Source: Eremomyces bilateralis CBS 781.70
Lineage: Eukaryota; Ascomycota; Dothideomycetes; Eremomycetales; Eremomycetaceae
Assembly: GCF_010015585.1 (NCBI RefSeq)
Contig: NW_022985077.1
Span: forward strand, 376,921 to 440,920
Direction of reading: 5' to 3'
Length of the DNA stretch: 64,000 nucleotides
Below the pieces are notes generated by a model. The model searched no databases. It worked only from the letters and a program-made list of their open reading frames with translations, and was not told the DNA's origin. Positions 1 to 12,521 of this stretch are shown here, one piece after another; the stretch's first letter is position 1; every line of letters begins with the position of its first letter. The position numbers and the translations under genes are program-made.

Positions 1-426
1 GAGAAGCTGAACCGGCGAGCGCTCGAAGAGAGGGAAAAGGAGCTTGGAATAGATCATCCTGATACACTAACTTCCGTCTACTGCCTTGCCTATCTTTTAC
101 ACAAGCGCAGGCGATATAGGGAGGCGTCCGAGCTCTACCAGAGAGCATCCAATGGCTACAAGCAGAAGCTCGGTTCCCAGCACCCGAAAACTATTGCGTG
201 TCTTAATTATTTTACAGCTATGCAACAGGAGGCAGGGGAGGAAAGACAAGGACTGAGCAGGACATCAGTTGATAATGATAAAGAGGAGCTTAGAGAGATA
301 CCCACCGATGGTGCTAGTATTCTGCATGGCAGTGAGGCTATGCCTGAGCAAACCAGCAGCTTGAAGAGCAAAAATGACTCATTTTACACGCACTTGAAAA
401 CGAGGATGCGTAGAAAAGATCTATAG
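1..426 (+). CDS. C-terminal part of a TPR (kinesin light chain-like) protein, 5' cut by the window edge
   Basis: The reading frame is open from base 1 to a TAG at 424-426, giving about 141 residues of a protein whose start lies outside the window. It contains TPR_12-style repeats: an ALEEREKELG helix followed by HPDTL, then a second unit with YREASELYQRA and a closing HPKTIACLNYF. This 42-residue pattern is typical of kinesin-light-chain TPRs found at the C-terminus of fungal NB-ARC or patatin-type NLR proteins. The last 70 residues are polar and end in a basic stretch without repeats. The upstream domains are not visible, so the NLR assignment is inference; the TPR call is read directly. It could be a gene end or a pseudogene piece. 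Confidence 0.7.
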   Translation, partial: EKLNRRALEEREKELGIDHPDTLTSVYCLAYLLHKRRRYREASELYQRASNGYKQKLGSQHPKTIACLNYFTAMQQEAGEERQGLSRTSVDNDKEELREIPTDGASILHGSEAMPEQTSSLKSKNDSFYTHLKTRMRRKDL

Positions 427-1545
427 AATGGAGGTATGACTGTTCTATTACTGATGTAATTTCCTAAGTAACATGATGTACTGTGAAGAATAAATCACAT
501 GATTTGGATGAGTCTAAGAGAGCGATCGTTCAGTTGAAATGGTGGATTAATTATGGAATTTAGGAAAGCGGGATTTTTTATTCCGCACAGATTTACAATG
601 CTACCCCTCGAATGGGCTAACTAGTTAAGACAAAGTAGGAGATCCCCTAGTTAGGAGGACCGTGCAGTGAGAACAAATCAAAGACTTCAAAGTGACAAAG
701 TCACAAAGTGTAAAACTGGAATCCGATTCTGCTCGCGACTGTAAACAATAATATATGTTGCTCTATTATTAATTGCTCCTTCCTTTCCTATGTTCTCTCC
801 TTTGCACCCTCCTGCTCAGTACAATCTCATCTAGATCTGTTTACGTATGATACCATGTTAACATCTCCAGTCCTTCGAGATGAGCAGCTGGTGTCCCCTA
901 AAAACTCTTGATATTGATGAGCGACCTTCATGTCGATGTTCGTGAGTCTGCCGATGGAGCCTTACCGTCTGGATGCACCGCCTTTCGTGTCATCGGGTCC
1001 TACCCCAGTCCCACGATTTGCTTTGCCAGGCATCAATCCATGATGAAGGCCGCCGTCGGATTTGCCCATATAACTGCTGTTTAGCAACGATATCCGCTGA
1101 TATCCCCATCTCTATCGACGCGTGCCCCGGGATATTACAACCTAGCACCCAGCTCACCACCCTCAATACCAAACTGGCTTAGCGTCCGCACCCTTATCGC
1201 AGAGACAGACGCTCAAAGGAAAAGATATCCGGCTTCTTGTCACCCAACCCCCTAGGACCCTGTTCTGCATAGGGGGTTAAACACTCAACCAGGTCTTCTG
1301 TGAGCTCTTTGACAATGGAAAGCTATACCATCCCCACCTCCTTGGCTCTGAATCCTACGCCTGGCCCCCCCCCAAAACGTCCGAAAACCGGCTCCTTCGC
1401 ATGGCCGCTTTCCTTCGACGATCCGCCTGTCTCCATGTCTCCATTTGTGTTTGCATATCCCTCCCTCTGGTATGTGGTGTGCCTGATCGTCTCGGCATAC
1501 CCCGGTCTCGAAGAACGTGTTAGTATCTAGACAACGCTTCTTCAA

Positions 1546-1612
1546 GGAACTCCTCTTCTCCAGGGAACTTCTCTTCTCCACGAACCTTCTCTTCTCCAGG
1601 GAACTTCTCCCA
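1546..1612. repeat. 18-bp tandem repeat, about 3.7 copies
   Basis: Successive units read GGAACTCCTCTTCTCCAG, then GGAACTTCTCTTCTCCAC, then GAACCTTCTCTTCTCCAG, then a partial fourth copy. The pyrimidine-rich units differ by one to three bases. The surrounding ORFs have no known homology, so this is treated as a non-coding minisatellite. Confidence 0.7.
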
Positions 1613-2187
1613 AAACGGTTCTATTCTCCCAAACTCTCCTCTCTTTTCTCATCATTCACGTCCACATCATCCTCAAAGTCATCAGGAATGGTAGCACCCA
1701 CCCAGCTCTCATACCATCTCCCAGATACCCACATACCTAATCAGCAACATTGACATTGTGCTTAGGATAGTGATACTCACAGCAGCCCCCCCCTAATCCC
1801 CTACTACGCCACATACCTCATTGCTGCATCATTCTCGCCCGGCTGAGGTCCCGTCACTTCAGTCCGACATCATCGACTCCCTTGAACGACCTGCGCCACA
1901 TTTTACACTGCCACCCCCTTCATTGTGTTGCTCAATCAGCACTAGTGGACAGGACTCCCATCAGCTCGATGACACTCATAGCGCAGAATCGAAGCAGGAA
2001 TGAATTCGAGATATCCCTATCACTCTATGTGGACTAGGATGTTAGGTATCGCTGCCCGACATGGCTTGTTGAGAGAGTGGCGTGAAGTGAAAACGCGTTG
2101 CTAAATCAATCAGATGAGTGCAGAGTAAGAACATAGAGCAAACTGACGAAATGAGTGCGTAGTAAGACCGCCTACCAAAAAAATTGT

Positions 2188-2283
2188 GAGACAAGCGCGA
2201 GACAAGCATCAAGTGAGCCACCCAGCACAGGTGCGGAGACAAGCGCGAGACGAGCGAAAAGTGCGACCACCCGGCCGAATATT
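2188..2283. repeat. 48-bp imperfect direct repeat, two copies
   Basis: The shared core GAGACAAGCGCGAGAC occurs at 2188 and again at 2236. The following bases are partly conserved and a weaker third echo lies near 2287. The period is a multiple of three, and the minus-strand frame shows a repeated SLVSRLS motif. No gene could be built around it. Confidence 0.55.
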
Positions 2284-3343
2284 GGGACGAGCGCACAAAA
2301 AGTGTGAGATGCGGCCGATACGAGATTGGGTTTTCATCAGCAAATCGTTCCACAATCGTGGGTGGGATGTTCACGTAACCTGCGTTATACTGTTCGCGGA
2401 AGCATGCAGTTCTGAGCACAACAACGAACGTCGGCATTCCCACAACAATGAACATCGATATTCCGGGCTGCGTGAAGGACCTTACCAACACAAACGAACC
2501 ACTGGTTGCCGATCGAGATACTGCATCCATATCACATATCACGTCAAAAGAGGCAGGAAACAGATTGGTTGGACTTCCATTCCATTGCTATGATGGGGAG
2601 GAACGATCTAGCTAAGCACCCGAAGGCGTACAGGATCATCAGCGAACTAGCTTTTGGTGCGAACAACAACAACGACAGGGATCCCCCTAAAGAATCGCCA
2701 ACCACCCAGCCGACCCAGTGCCGCAACACCGATCAATCGTATTCCTCAACGCCAATGGCCGACGCCAAGGCCAACCGCCATATCAACTTCCGTCGTGCGC
2801 CAGTGATGTGAAATAGAGTGCATTTCATGATGGGTGGACGAAAGAGAAACGAGTAACGAAAGAAATGAAAGAAAACAGAAAAGACTGAGAATCGCATCAT
2901 GTGTGATAAGATTGAATGAGTGTGAAGATCGTTGAAACGAAATGGGAAGATAAGAGCAAGGAAAAACATGAATCAGCGTGGGGTGCGCTGAATGAGTGGT
3001 GTCCGTGGGGGATCGCAATAGGAACTCCGAAACACCGATCGCCTTCTATAATTTGTTGGGAAACTTCATCATATGGCAGAAGTGATAGAGGTCGATAACA
3101 TGGTGTTCACCGAAGTATCCAGCTCAGACACCCAAGTGCACAACGCCTGGCATTCCTCGGAGTCATGAGGAACAGGCATGGAAAACCGCGTGAAGAGCGA
3201 TTGGAAAGCAGGAGCAGTGAAAGTAGTCAAAGGAAAACAGGAATGTGATGGGAATGGAAGTCCATAGGAAATTTCAGTGAAAGAAAGAAAGACTCGGAGT
3301 GAATCGAGCAGATGCGATGCAGTCTGCAGCCCGCATTGCGAAG

Positions 3344-6300
3344 TTAATAGCCCCAATGGGTGGGAGAGTCGCGGTGGGGACGCTGAATGAAACCTCCATT
3401 GGCGCCTCCGTTCTGATGAGGATGAGCGCGAGTGTTGCGGGGCATGTCAGTAAAGCCAGGGCTGCGATGTATGTCGCCAAAGGCAGGGCTGCGATGGCCC
3501 GGAGTGAGATGACCAGGGCTGCGATGCTCAGGGCTGCGACGACCAAAGCTCTGTTGGTCAGGGCTATGATGGCCGAAGCTCGGATGGCCAGGGCTGCGAC
3601 AACCAAAGCTTTGTTGGCCGAAACTCTGCTGGCCGAAGCTCTGATGACCGGAGTTGGCCTGACCAACGCTTGGATGACCAAAGTTGTGATGGCCAAAGCT
3701 CTGATGGACAGGGCTGCGAGAAGCGAAGCTCTGATGGCCAAAGTCGTGTTGGCCAAAGTCGTGATGACCGTTCTGAGTGGCATACTCATTGCCATAGTCA
3801 TACTGAGACACGTTCTGGTACATCGGGGCCGGACCCTGATGATGAACAGACTGCGCATGGCTGGTGCTGGTGCTGTGGCGGTGGCGATTGGAGTTCCTGG
3901 GAGAGAACAAGCCTGAGAGCGGGTCAATGAACATGCAGGCAAGTAATAAGAAGAGCTTGGAATTTACCCTGATGAGCAGCGTTCGCAATGGAACGATTGA
4001 GTTGACCCTGATTGTTGCATCGAGGGAAGGCCTCCTTGGTGCCCAACGGGTGAGACACATCACAATTCTCACGAGAATACCAAAGCTGAGACTGCGTTAG
4101 CACGATCGGATGGGTGCATTCCTGGAGCAACTCACCTGAGGACGGAACTCCTCCTTCTCAAACATCACCGATGAATTGCGGAACTTCTGGATCAGGCTGT
4201 CTCGGCCTTGGATAGTTGCGTAGGAGACGCGAGCAACCTTGTTGCTGTTCCAGCGAGCCCACTGCCTGCCATCGACACCATACAGGAAGCTCAACAACCC
4301 CGCATCAGAGATGAAGTTGATGAACGCATATCCAACATTGTTGTTGGTGTGGAAGTCAATGCGTAGATAGGTGAAGTCATATTCACCCGCGGCATACTCA
4401 TTGAGCATATCAATGAACTGCTCCACATCTACACGGTTGGGGATGTTGCGAAGCATGACCTTGAGACTCAGCATGCGCACTCAGTCTAGAGGAAAGGATG
4501 AGAAACTTACGGTGGTGCGCGTGTCGCGACCCTCAAGGATGCAATCGATGCAGACATGATTGTCGTTGTTTGGGGCATGAGGGCATTTGGGAGGCGAAAT
4601 CTTGGGCGCGATGGACGCCATCCAAGCGAGCACCTCGTGGCCGGACTGCTGCGAAAGATACGGGCCCACGGGAGTAGCACCGAAAAGCGGCTGAAGAACC
4701 GGAGCCAACGGGCGAGGAGCGCGAGCTCGACGCGGCGGTGAAGGCTTGTAGTTCTTGATGAATTCAGCCTCCTGGTACTGCACCTCTCGGACACCCCGGA
4801 TTCCAGCCTCATAGAGACCTTCCTGACCGCCGGTCCACTGATCAAAGAGGATGTTGAGATCCTATCAATTGTCAGTGTGTGGAATGTGGAATATGGAAAA
4901 CGAATCTCACATCACTGGTGCAATGGCCAATATCCCATGCACGACCAGCAGTAGCATTGAAAGAATCAAGCGCGGACTGCCAATTCATCATCGAGTCGAA
5001 TTCGACACGGAAAAGAAGCGATCGCTTTTCCTCTCCAAGCAGCATGCCCGTGCGGATGGCACAAGCACGGCCCTGCTTGTGGAAGTTCTGGTTGAGCAGC
5101 TGGCATGCTCGATTGAACACAGCGGCTTCACCACCACGCTCCTCAACAGTGGAGGCTTTCCCAGTCAACTGAATAAACAGAACAAGCTGGCCATCAACCG
5201 CCTTCTTGTTGCACGAATATTTCTCCTTCTCATGGAGAAGGGCGTGGTCAATGTAGCTCACCCCGAACTTGGATTGCTTCTCCGGACCAAACCCAGCAAT
5301 GGTTTCTTTCGCAACGCGAAAGGCGACTTCGGCTTCCGCAAGACCATCGAACTCATAAGTGACAAGACCAGGAGGGTAAGACGGCACGAGAGCCTTTCCA
5401 AGCGGGAAAGCCTTGGAATGCTGCATGACATGTCAGTCCCGGAACCAAACATTGCGGTGGAAGCGAATTGCGGCACGACTTGGAAATGACTCAAAATGAC
5501 GACTAGGGTGCGACTCGGCACCCTTCAAAGTGAAAGGCAGGCGGGCACCATCGGTGTGCTGCTTGAGGCCAAGACATGTCGGAATTCAGCTCACCCGCCA
5601 CGACACAAAAGATTCCGAGAAGAAAGTGGAATGGCCGGGGGAAAGTGACTCAATTTTGACGGGAAAAGTGAACATTGCCGGGGAACAGCCCACAGCCAGG
5701 AAAAAAGGATGAAAAAAAAGATAATTGACCTTTTCAAGAGTTGCAACCAAGTCCTGTTCCTCTCCCTTAGGGCAGTGGATTTCGAATGCGCGAGAGATGT
5801 TCATAACGGCATCGTCGCCAGCTCCGGTGACGCTGAATGCCAGAAGATCGAAGACGTTGTCCGCACGACCAGTGTAGTGGCGATGCTCGGGTGCGATGGC
5901 ATCAATGCGCCTCATGCGCTCGAAGGTCTCCTTGTGGTTGAAGACGCGATCCTTGCTGAGCTTGTAGCCGATATCGAGTACCTTCATGGACTCGGTGAGA
6001 AGGTCCATGTTGAACTCAGCAGACTTGGCCGCGGACTTCTCGGGTGCAGCAGTGGGAGCGACTTTCTCACGGAACTTACGGAGCTCGTTGGGGTGGCAGA
6101 CAGGAGCAGGAGCTACGTTGGCGACCTTGAGCCCCGCGGAGATGGGCACACCACCGGCCATGAGCTTTGCAACGGTGGTGCTGCGATTGGACACGTTGAA
6201 CGTGGTGTCCGGCGAAGTCAGGTCAGAGAATCGGCCATCGTAGTAGGTAGCAGAGTCCGAAGCAGTGATCGGACTGGACCGCGAGGGGCCAGCGAGAGGC

Positions 6301-6350
6301 TGATCATGAGAAGGCGAAGAAGACATGATGAGTGTCTGCATGCGAACCAT
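3344..6350 (-). CDS. mei2: Mei2-like RNA-binding protein (C-terminal RRM_2 domain)
   Basis: Mei2 proteins bind RNA and, in fission yeast, drive meiotic entry. The exon model is 6350-5730, 5420-4911, 4861-4511, 4459-4136, 4085-3968 and 3912-3344, which closes in frame at 830 residues. Exon 4 (counted 5' to 3') starts at VMLRNIPNRV, the hallmark start of the Mei2 RRM_2 domain, and continues through the FDFTYLR-like YDFTYLRIDF and NVGYAFINF segments. The start ATG at 6350 opens a Ser/Pro-rich N-terminus. The tail after the RRM is low complexity, with many copies of (H/Q)QSFG(H/Q) and RSPGH-type units ending HWGY. Introns 2-5 have clear GT-AG signals and CTGAC/CTAAC branch points. Intron 1 is long (309 nt) with a weak GTCAAT donor; it holds an open segment (about 5446-5558) that could be an extra exon. 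Function in this organism is inferred from the family. Confidence 0.87.
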
Positions 6351-8672
6351 ATCGAGTGATATCAGTGAGGTTTCGAGGTATGTTCTGGATAATGAGATTG
6401 TGAAGTGGGTGCGATGAGGTTGAAAGTTGAAAGTGGTGAGTGGAGTGAGTTTTAAATGAGTTCTGGGAAGACACACGGTATTGCGCTGTGGCAATCACAT
6501 GGAGGAAAAGGGGCGGGCATGTGTTGAAGGATAGGCTGACGACTTACCAGGCAACGGTGAGACCTTATCTAGAAATCTGATAAGATGAGTTGAGTGAAGT
6601 TGAAGTGGAGCGAAGGTGGGTTGGAAGAGAAGAAAGTTGAAGTCACTGATGCTTCCACAAACCGAAGAGAAGAGAAGGGTGCGAAAGGCAAGAAGAGAAG
6701 AAAATTAATGCTTCAGAAGAAAAGCTGCTTCAGTCTCGCGAAAGGAAGAGGATTTGAGAGTCGGATGAGGAAGAGAGGAAGCAGAGGGAGTGATGGTGGA
6801 GAAGTTTTATATATACTCCTCTGCCTTCCCAGGGGACCATACAAACCGTCACAACCCTGTGCGAATGCGGCCAATTATCTTCAAGCGAGTCTTCAGAAAT
6901 TGGTGCAGATTGAGTTGGCGATAGTCATGGAGAGTGGGAGAGTTGGGTGGTGGAGTGGATGGAGTGAACTGAACGGAATGAAGTTCGCTGGGGCGGACGC
7001 AGGTTGGGAATCCAACGGTGCAGTATCAGAATAGGCTTGCTATCGATAACTCGACACGACTTGAGTGAATAACCCGACCAAAACAGTTTATTGAAGGCGA
7101 AAACTTGGGAAGGATATCAGTCATTGCTCTACTGACCAGCTATAGGAACAATTTCGACGAATATACGAAATCGGAGGCTCTGCGGCGGCATATGCGTCGT
7201 TGCCTGGCGATCACAGGGGCGGGTCGCTCCTTCCCGCTGCAGGACACATGCATCCCTCTCCATGGCCAGCGCTACAACTTTGCCACCGTCCCCGGTTTTC
7301 CCCACGAACTACTCATCGCAACTTCCTCACTGCGCAGTAGTTCACCGCTCTTTCCATCTCCAACTACATCGCATCATCCAATCATCCACCACCTGACGCT
7401 TTTCGGTTTAGCGCTACGATTTCCACCAATTGCTTCACTTGAATCACAGTTATTGTTACGTCATTATCCCTGGACCGCTGGTTGGCTGGAGGATCGAGGA
7501 CAAATACTGGACGGAAAGTGATTGAAGATCCCCCGGAAAAGTGAAATAGCGGAAGGCTTGCGATTTCTGGGCTGAGTCATATTGCGATTGTGGATTACAG
7601 AATTACGTGCAGTTTGGATTTGCCCATGGGATCGTGGATAACAAATCTACAGTCTACACGCCTACCCCCGCAGGATTACTCCACAAGGTACAGGTAACAT
7701 TTAGAGCAGTTAGAGCAGTGAGTTCAGCATTAGCATGGCACCCCAGTGCCTCAATGTGGACTCGGGAATTCCGAGGATTTCAGTCTGGATTTGTGATGTC
7801 TCCTCCGCCGTCCGAGGCCGTCAGAGGACTAGAGATTTTACCAGATCCATCACTCGATGTCCAGGCTCTACAAGCCTGCAGTACGGACAAAACTATCTAA
7901 TACGTTTGCAGTATGCATTCTTTGAGGGCAGTTCAGTGTCAGACCTGGCAGAAGTCATCTCTAGGACATCGGCTGAACAGCATTGTTGGGGCCAATGAAG
8001 CGTAGAGAGATCCATATAGAAAATTATAGACTGTAGACAATCAAACTGCTAGATCATTGATCGATAACATCTATCCCCTTTGCTTGACCCTTTATCATAT
8101 CGCATATATAATCTTTGATAATTCCTCCGGGTAGCAATTCACCAGGAACCCACAGAATTTCCCATTTCCGCCTCAGCTTCTGGAGAAGAAACATTGAGCA
8201 TCCATTCACACACGTATCCATTCATCCAGCTTGACAATAGTCCGCATGGGATTGTTGATAAGGTATGTTGTCCGTTCTGATATGCTCCCTGTATTAGCGT
8301 GTAGGCCTGTGCCGTCAGCCGTGGTTGGTGGTGCCTGGGACTAACGCCTTTCAGTATAGCTCACGTGCCATGATTGGATGGTGTTCCTTCCATCGGGGCT
8401 TTATTCAACGTCACTCAGATCTCATACATTCGGGAGCTCGACCTCAGCGTAGGCTGTAGCAAGGTAGATCTATGTGAACATCGGGTGGTGAACGGCAGAT
8501 CTGACTCCAGCACTTCACAGAATTCTAACGCATGGGGTATTAAAGACCTGCTCTACCGGGCCTGGAAGGATTATACGGCCTTTGATACCATATCGACCAA
8601 TGCTTGCACGACTATAGCCTGCACCATACCGACCATCCCACTATCGAACCGCTCCGCAACAGTCTCAACACG
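6351..8672. other. Long intergenic region between divergent mei2-like and SEC15 genes
   Basis: About 2.3 kb separates the two start codons. A purine-rich stretch (about 6590-6790) sits on the mei2 side and a TATATATA run lies near 6807-6815. Short ORFs occur, but none has a recognisable motif or plausible splice partners. It probably holds the promoter and 5' leader of both genes. I see nothing else that I can support. Confidence 0.5.
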
Positions 8673-11353
8673 ATGCCAGCGGCCATTGCTCACGCTGACC
8701 TGGCGCCAATTGTCCAACGGGTACGAATATACGGCCCAAACCCTTCCTCCCTCGCTAACATCCATCTAGATCGTCCTCACCTCCTCCGAAACCGACTATG
8801 TCGACCAACTCATCCCCATCATCAAAGATGCCCGCACCCCCGATCGCGCCGGCCGCCTCCTCCACCACTTCGATGCCCTCGCCGCCGACCGCGAGACCGA
8901 AATCGAGCGCATGTGCAGCACAAACCACCAAGACTTCGTGAAGTCCGTCAATGACCTGCTGCGCATCCGCGAGGGGACCGCTGAGCTGACGTCGGAGATC
9001 CTCGGGCTCACGGAGACGATCCAGTCGAGCACGGAGCAGCTGGCCGCGCAGAAGAAGGCGCTGGTCGAGTCGCGCAGCGTGCGGGAGAACATCGACGACG
9101 CGACCAAGGCGCTGAACGCGTGCTTGGACGTGCTGCAGTTGGCGAACCAGGTGCACGACCTGCTGGCGAAGAAGAAGCACTACGCGGCGCTGCGCGCGCT
9201 GGAGGAGCTGCAGAACGTGCATCTGCGGGAGATCAGCCGGTATAAGATAGCGGAGATCATCGAGAAGTCGGTACCGGCGACGCAGAAGCTCATCGCGGAG
9301 GCGGTCATGACGGATTTGAACACCTGGCTTTTCCGCATCCGCGAGGCATCGCAGTATCTGGGGGAGGTAGCGTTCTACCATACCGAGATGCGTAAGGAGC
9401 GGATGAAAGAGCGGACGGAGCAGGACGACTACATGGCGAAGTACGGCCTCAATTCGGCCGTGGAGCTCGTCGCAGACGAGATGGACGAGTTCGACATCTT
9501 GAACAACGAGGAAACGGACGTGCAGATCGACTTCTCGCCGCTCTATGAAGCGGTGCATATTCACGAGACGCTTGGTCGATACGATCAGTTCCGCGCGGAG
9601 TACGCGGCGACGAGACGGAGACAGAAGGACCTGCTGGTGCCGACGGCGTTAAATCTCCGGGACGAGGACGTCGCCGATTTGAGCAGTATTCTCGAGGGCA
9701 TTGCCGGCTTCGCCATTCTGGAGAGAGCGACAATGATGAAGACGGATAATTTGCGAGCTGGAGTGGATGTAAGATGGCCTCCTGATACTCCTGCTGTCAT
9801 ACTAACAGGAGCAGGTCGACGAATTATGGGACTCGATGTGCCGTGCCGCGATCACATTAATCTCCAATAACCTTCATGACGTCGATAAGGATGAGACCTT
9901 GCTCAAAATCAAGGGACGAGTGGCTCTGTTCATCCAAACCGTGGATGTAAGTGACCACTGCGACGGTATTGACCGAGTAAACCGCTGATTGTGTATAGAC
10001 ATGGGGATATGCGACGTCCTCTCTCCATTCACTTGTCCTTACTATTTTCGACAATTACTCGAAATTGCTGAAGCGGAAATTCAGCGAAGACTTTGAGGAG
10101 GTACGTCGTTGTTCGCTGTGGGACGGATCTGCCATTGACACTATGTAGATTGTGACGACGGACGACTATATGCCAATGCCGATCAATACCCTGGAAGAGT
10201 ATGACAAAGTGGTTGAAGTCAGCTGGTATAATCCGGACACCGATCGTTCCGACCTCCAGTATGATTTCCCAGCGATGTGGGCATTTCTGAGCGCTAACGC
10301 GGAGATGCAGATTTCCTTGTGTGCTACCATTCTCTCAAATGTACCCCCTCTGTTGTATCGACATCCGCAACTTCCTGAACCAAATCTATCTTTTCTCGGA
10401 CGATGAGTTCGAACGAGCCAACGTGATCGACGAGACGTTGAAAAGGGTACGCTCACCTGTGCCTTGCATCGAATCTCGCTAACAGCTGTAGTCACTGGAC
10501 GAGCTATTGTGTGACAAGGTGTGCCAGACGCTGGTGGATCGACTCAGCTCGCAATATCCCGGCCAAGTCGTCCAAATCCTTACGAACTTCGAGCACTTCG
10601 AGACCGCTTGTGAAGAGCTGCAGAATTTGCTTTTTGACGCTCGTTCATCACAGTCTGCCAGCGGGCCAGTCATCCTACAAGCGACCGAAAGGTTCAGAGA
10701 AGGACGGAAGACGGCTGAAAAGCGGATATTCGAGCTTGTGAACTCGAAGATCGACGACCTCATCGAGACAGCAGAATACGACTGGTAAGTCTTCCGCCTC
10801 TAGCTCAGACCGTATAGCCAAGAGCTAATCACATCTATTTAGGATGACACGAACCCCTCCTGGCCGCAAAAAAGTCAGCAACTACATGCAAGAACTCACC
10901 CGCTACCTCGACGACTCCATGCACTCCGCGCTCCTCGGACTCCCCACCGAAATCAAAGAACTCATCTACTTCGACGCCCTCTCCCACGCTGCCACCAGCA
11001 TCCTCTCCCTCCCGCTCGACTCCTCCGTCCGGGGAATCTCCCCCGCCGCCATCCAAACCCTCGCCAACGACGTGCAGCACCTCGTCGACTTCGTCGATGG
11101 CCTTGGCAACCCGATTCTCAAGGAAAACCTGGACGAGCTGGTGCAGACGGTCGCGCTGATGCAGAGTGACACGCCGGACGAGTTCTACGACGTGAGTCAG
11201 CGGAACAAGAAGTACGGGCGGGTGGATCGGGAGCACGGGGCGATTTTGCTGGAGAAGGTGATGCAGGGACAGGTGGCGCCGTTGCAGCCGAGTCAGTCGT
11301 ATAAGCAGGATGCGTTTGCGATGATGAGTTCGCGGTTTGGGTTGAATAAGTGA
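8673..11353 (+). CDS. sec15: Exocyst complex component Sec15
   Basis: Sec15 is the exocyst subunit that links Rab (Sec4-type) GTPases on secretory vesicles to the tethering complex at growth sites. Eight exons close in frame: 8673-8720, 8770-9768, 9815-9946, 9999-10100, 10149-10258, 10311-10446, 10492-10784 and 10843-11353, giving 777 codons including the stop. The product has the usual fungal Sec15 length. The short first exon joins to a segment reading SSETDYVDQLIPIIKDA; the middle is a helical stretch with SVRENIDDATKALNACLDVL; near the C-terminus LLGLPTEIKELIYFDALSHA is highly characteristic. Every intron has GT-AG ends, most with a CTAAC branch point. The ATG at 8673 was chosen because splicing to exon 2 gives the conserved N-terminus; an upstream exon is not excluded. 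No RNA-binding or catalytic motif is expected in this helical-bundle protein. Confidence 0.95.
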
Positions 11354-11835
11354 GGGCGATATTCTAGGACGGATAAGGACTTTTAGGGTTTGGAGAGCGG
11401 TCATTGGCATATGGGAAAGTAGGGGTGAGATATCATGGGCGCACTGCTTGTGACTCGGCCGATATCAGGGTTTGCCACGGGATTGTTGGGCCCTAGCACG
11501 GGAACGGTGCCCTTGGATTTCCGCATGCAAGACAGTATTGTGTACATCTGTCAAGGGCGTTCATAGGCAACGGTGGATAGTCGGCTTTGGGTAGCTAACC
11601 GTGCACGCGTGCAACAGCCTTCTCAACAGAAGAATGAACAAAGACATCTCCCAACATCAAATACTCCACCCATCTCAGAAAACGTATGATTGATTTTATT
11701 CGGCTCAGTCAAGGCCCCCTAACTCCGAATGACGGTCAAATCACTCCCGCCCAACCCTCCATACACAGGGCTCCCCTCCCATCTCCCACATATCACCATA
11801 TGCGCATCTCCACTCAATCTTTGTTCATCTCTACT
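11354..11835. other. Convergent 3' intergenic region SEC15 / eL28
   Basis: The SEC15 and ribosomal protein genes converge here. The stretch is presumably both 3' untranslated regions. I see no ORF with homology, no repeat and no canonical AATAAA. Confidence 0.5.
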
Positions 11836-12521
11836 TTACGCCTCCACTTCAGCCGCCTTCTCCGCCTTTCGGCCCCTCAGCTTGCGCTCCGGGGTCGCCT
11901 TCTTCGGTCGCTGGCTTTGGCGGATCGCGCTGGCACGGGCGACGGCCTCGGCGCGGAGGTCGGGGCGGTAGTGGCGCTTGGTGGTGCTGTTGACGATGCT
12001 CTGGTAGGTCCTGTCGCGGGGTCAGTATGGCGCACATCCACATTCCACAACAACCCTTCTCAGAAATTTTCGAGTATCGCCGTTAGGACGGGTGGGGTGG
12101 TTATATTGTCGAGGGGTGACTGACTTGCGGGTGGATTTCCCCTTCCCGATCGTCGACGTCTGCAGAGCGGAGGCAGGCTTGTTCGCCTTGCCGGCCTTCT
12201 TCACGCTGACTTCAACGCCGCCTTCCGCGGCGGGCTGGACGCCGAAGGCCTTCTCGTTGATGGAACCCTCATACTGTGCTTCAAGTTAGCAAACCCGCCA
12301 AATGACTCGCTATCGAGGGATTAGAGCGCGCGTGCCTTTCGGGAGTAGACGTTCGTCAGGTTCAAGGGATCGCGAGAGAAGCGGGCGCCGCCGCCGGTTC
12401 GGCGGTTGACGAGGAAGGCGCTGTTGTTGCCTGGCATTGTGGGTTAGAATCGAGGCCGTTTTCGGTTCGATGGGGGTTACTCACGGGTCACCTCCCAGAG
12501 GAGATCGGTAGATAAGGACAT
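11836..12521 (-). CDS. rpl28: 60S ribosomal protein L28 (eL28)
   Basis: This is a structural protein of the large ribosomal subunit; the family is present in moulds and animals but absent from baker's yeast. Four exons (12521-12485, 12430-12336, 12273-12125, 12010-11836) give 151 residues, the normal size. The start MSLSTDLLWEVTR, the FSRDPLNLTN motif, the YEGSINEKAFGVQP segment and a basic Lys/Arg-rich tail are diagnostic. Intron 1 and intron 3 are ordinary GT-AG introns. Intron 2 must run from a GC donor (exon ends AAAG, intron begins GCACGC) to a CACAG acceptor with a GCTAAC branch point, because only this joins SRK to YEG as in the family. The upstream region is shared with the divergent DUF2015 gene. 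High intron density in a small ribosomal gene is normal for fungi. Confidence 0.95.

Larger units (their letters stand above)
427..3343. other. Gene-poor stretch, no convincing gene
   Basis: Only short overlapping ORFs on both strands are present and none resembles a family I know. The stretch holds an 18-bp-period repeat (1546-1612) and a 48-bp-period repeat (about 2188-2283), annotated separately. I saw no terminal repeats and no reverse transcriptase or transposase motif. The last few hundred bases probably include the 3' untranslated region of the Mei2-like gene. Confidence 0.5.

Noticed and set aside
2042-2593. Opposed ORFs of 135-166 residues in the left gene-poor region
   Set aside because: Both derive from 48-bp repeats and non-ATG starts; no homology.
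8755-9564. 269-residue minus-strand ORF across SEC15 exon 2
   Set aside because: Antisense shadow of a conserved exon; Arg/Leu/Val-rich composition and no family motif.
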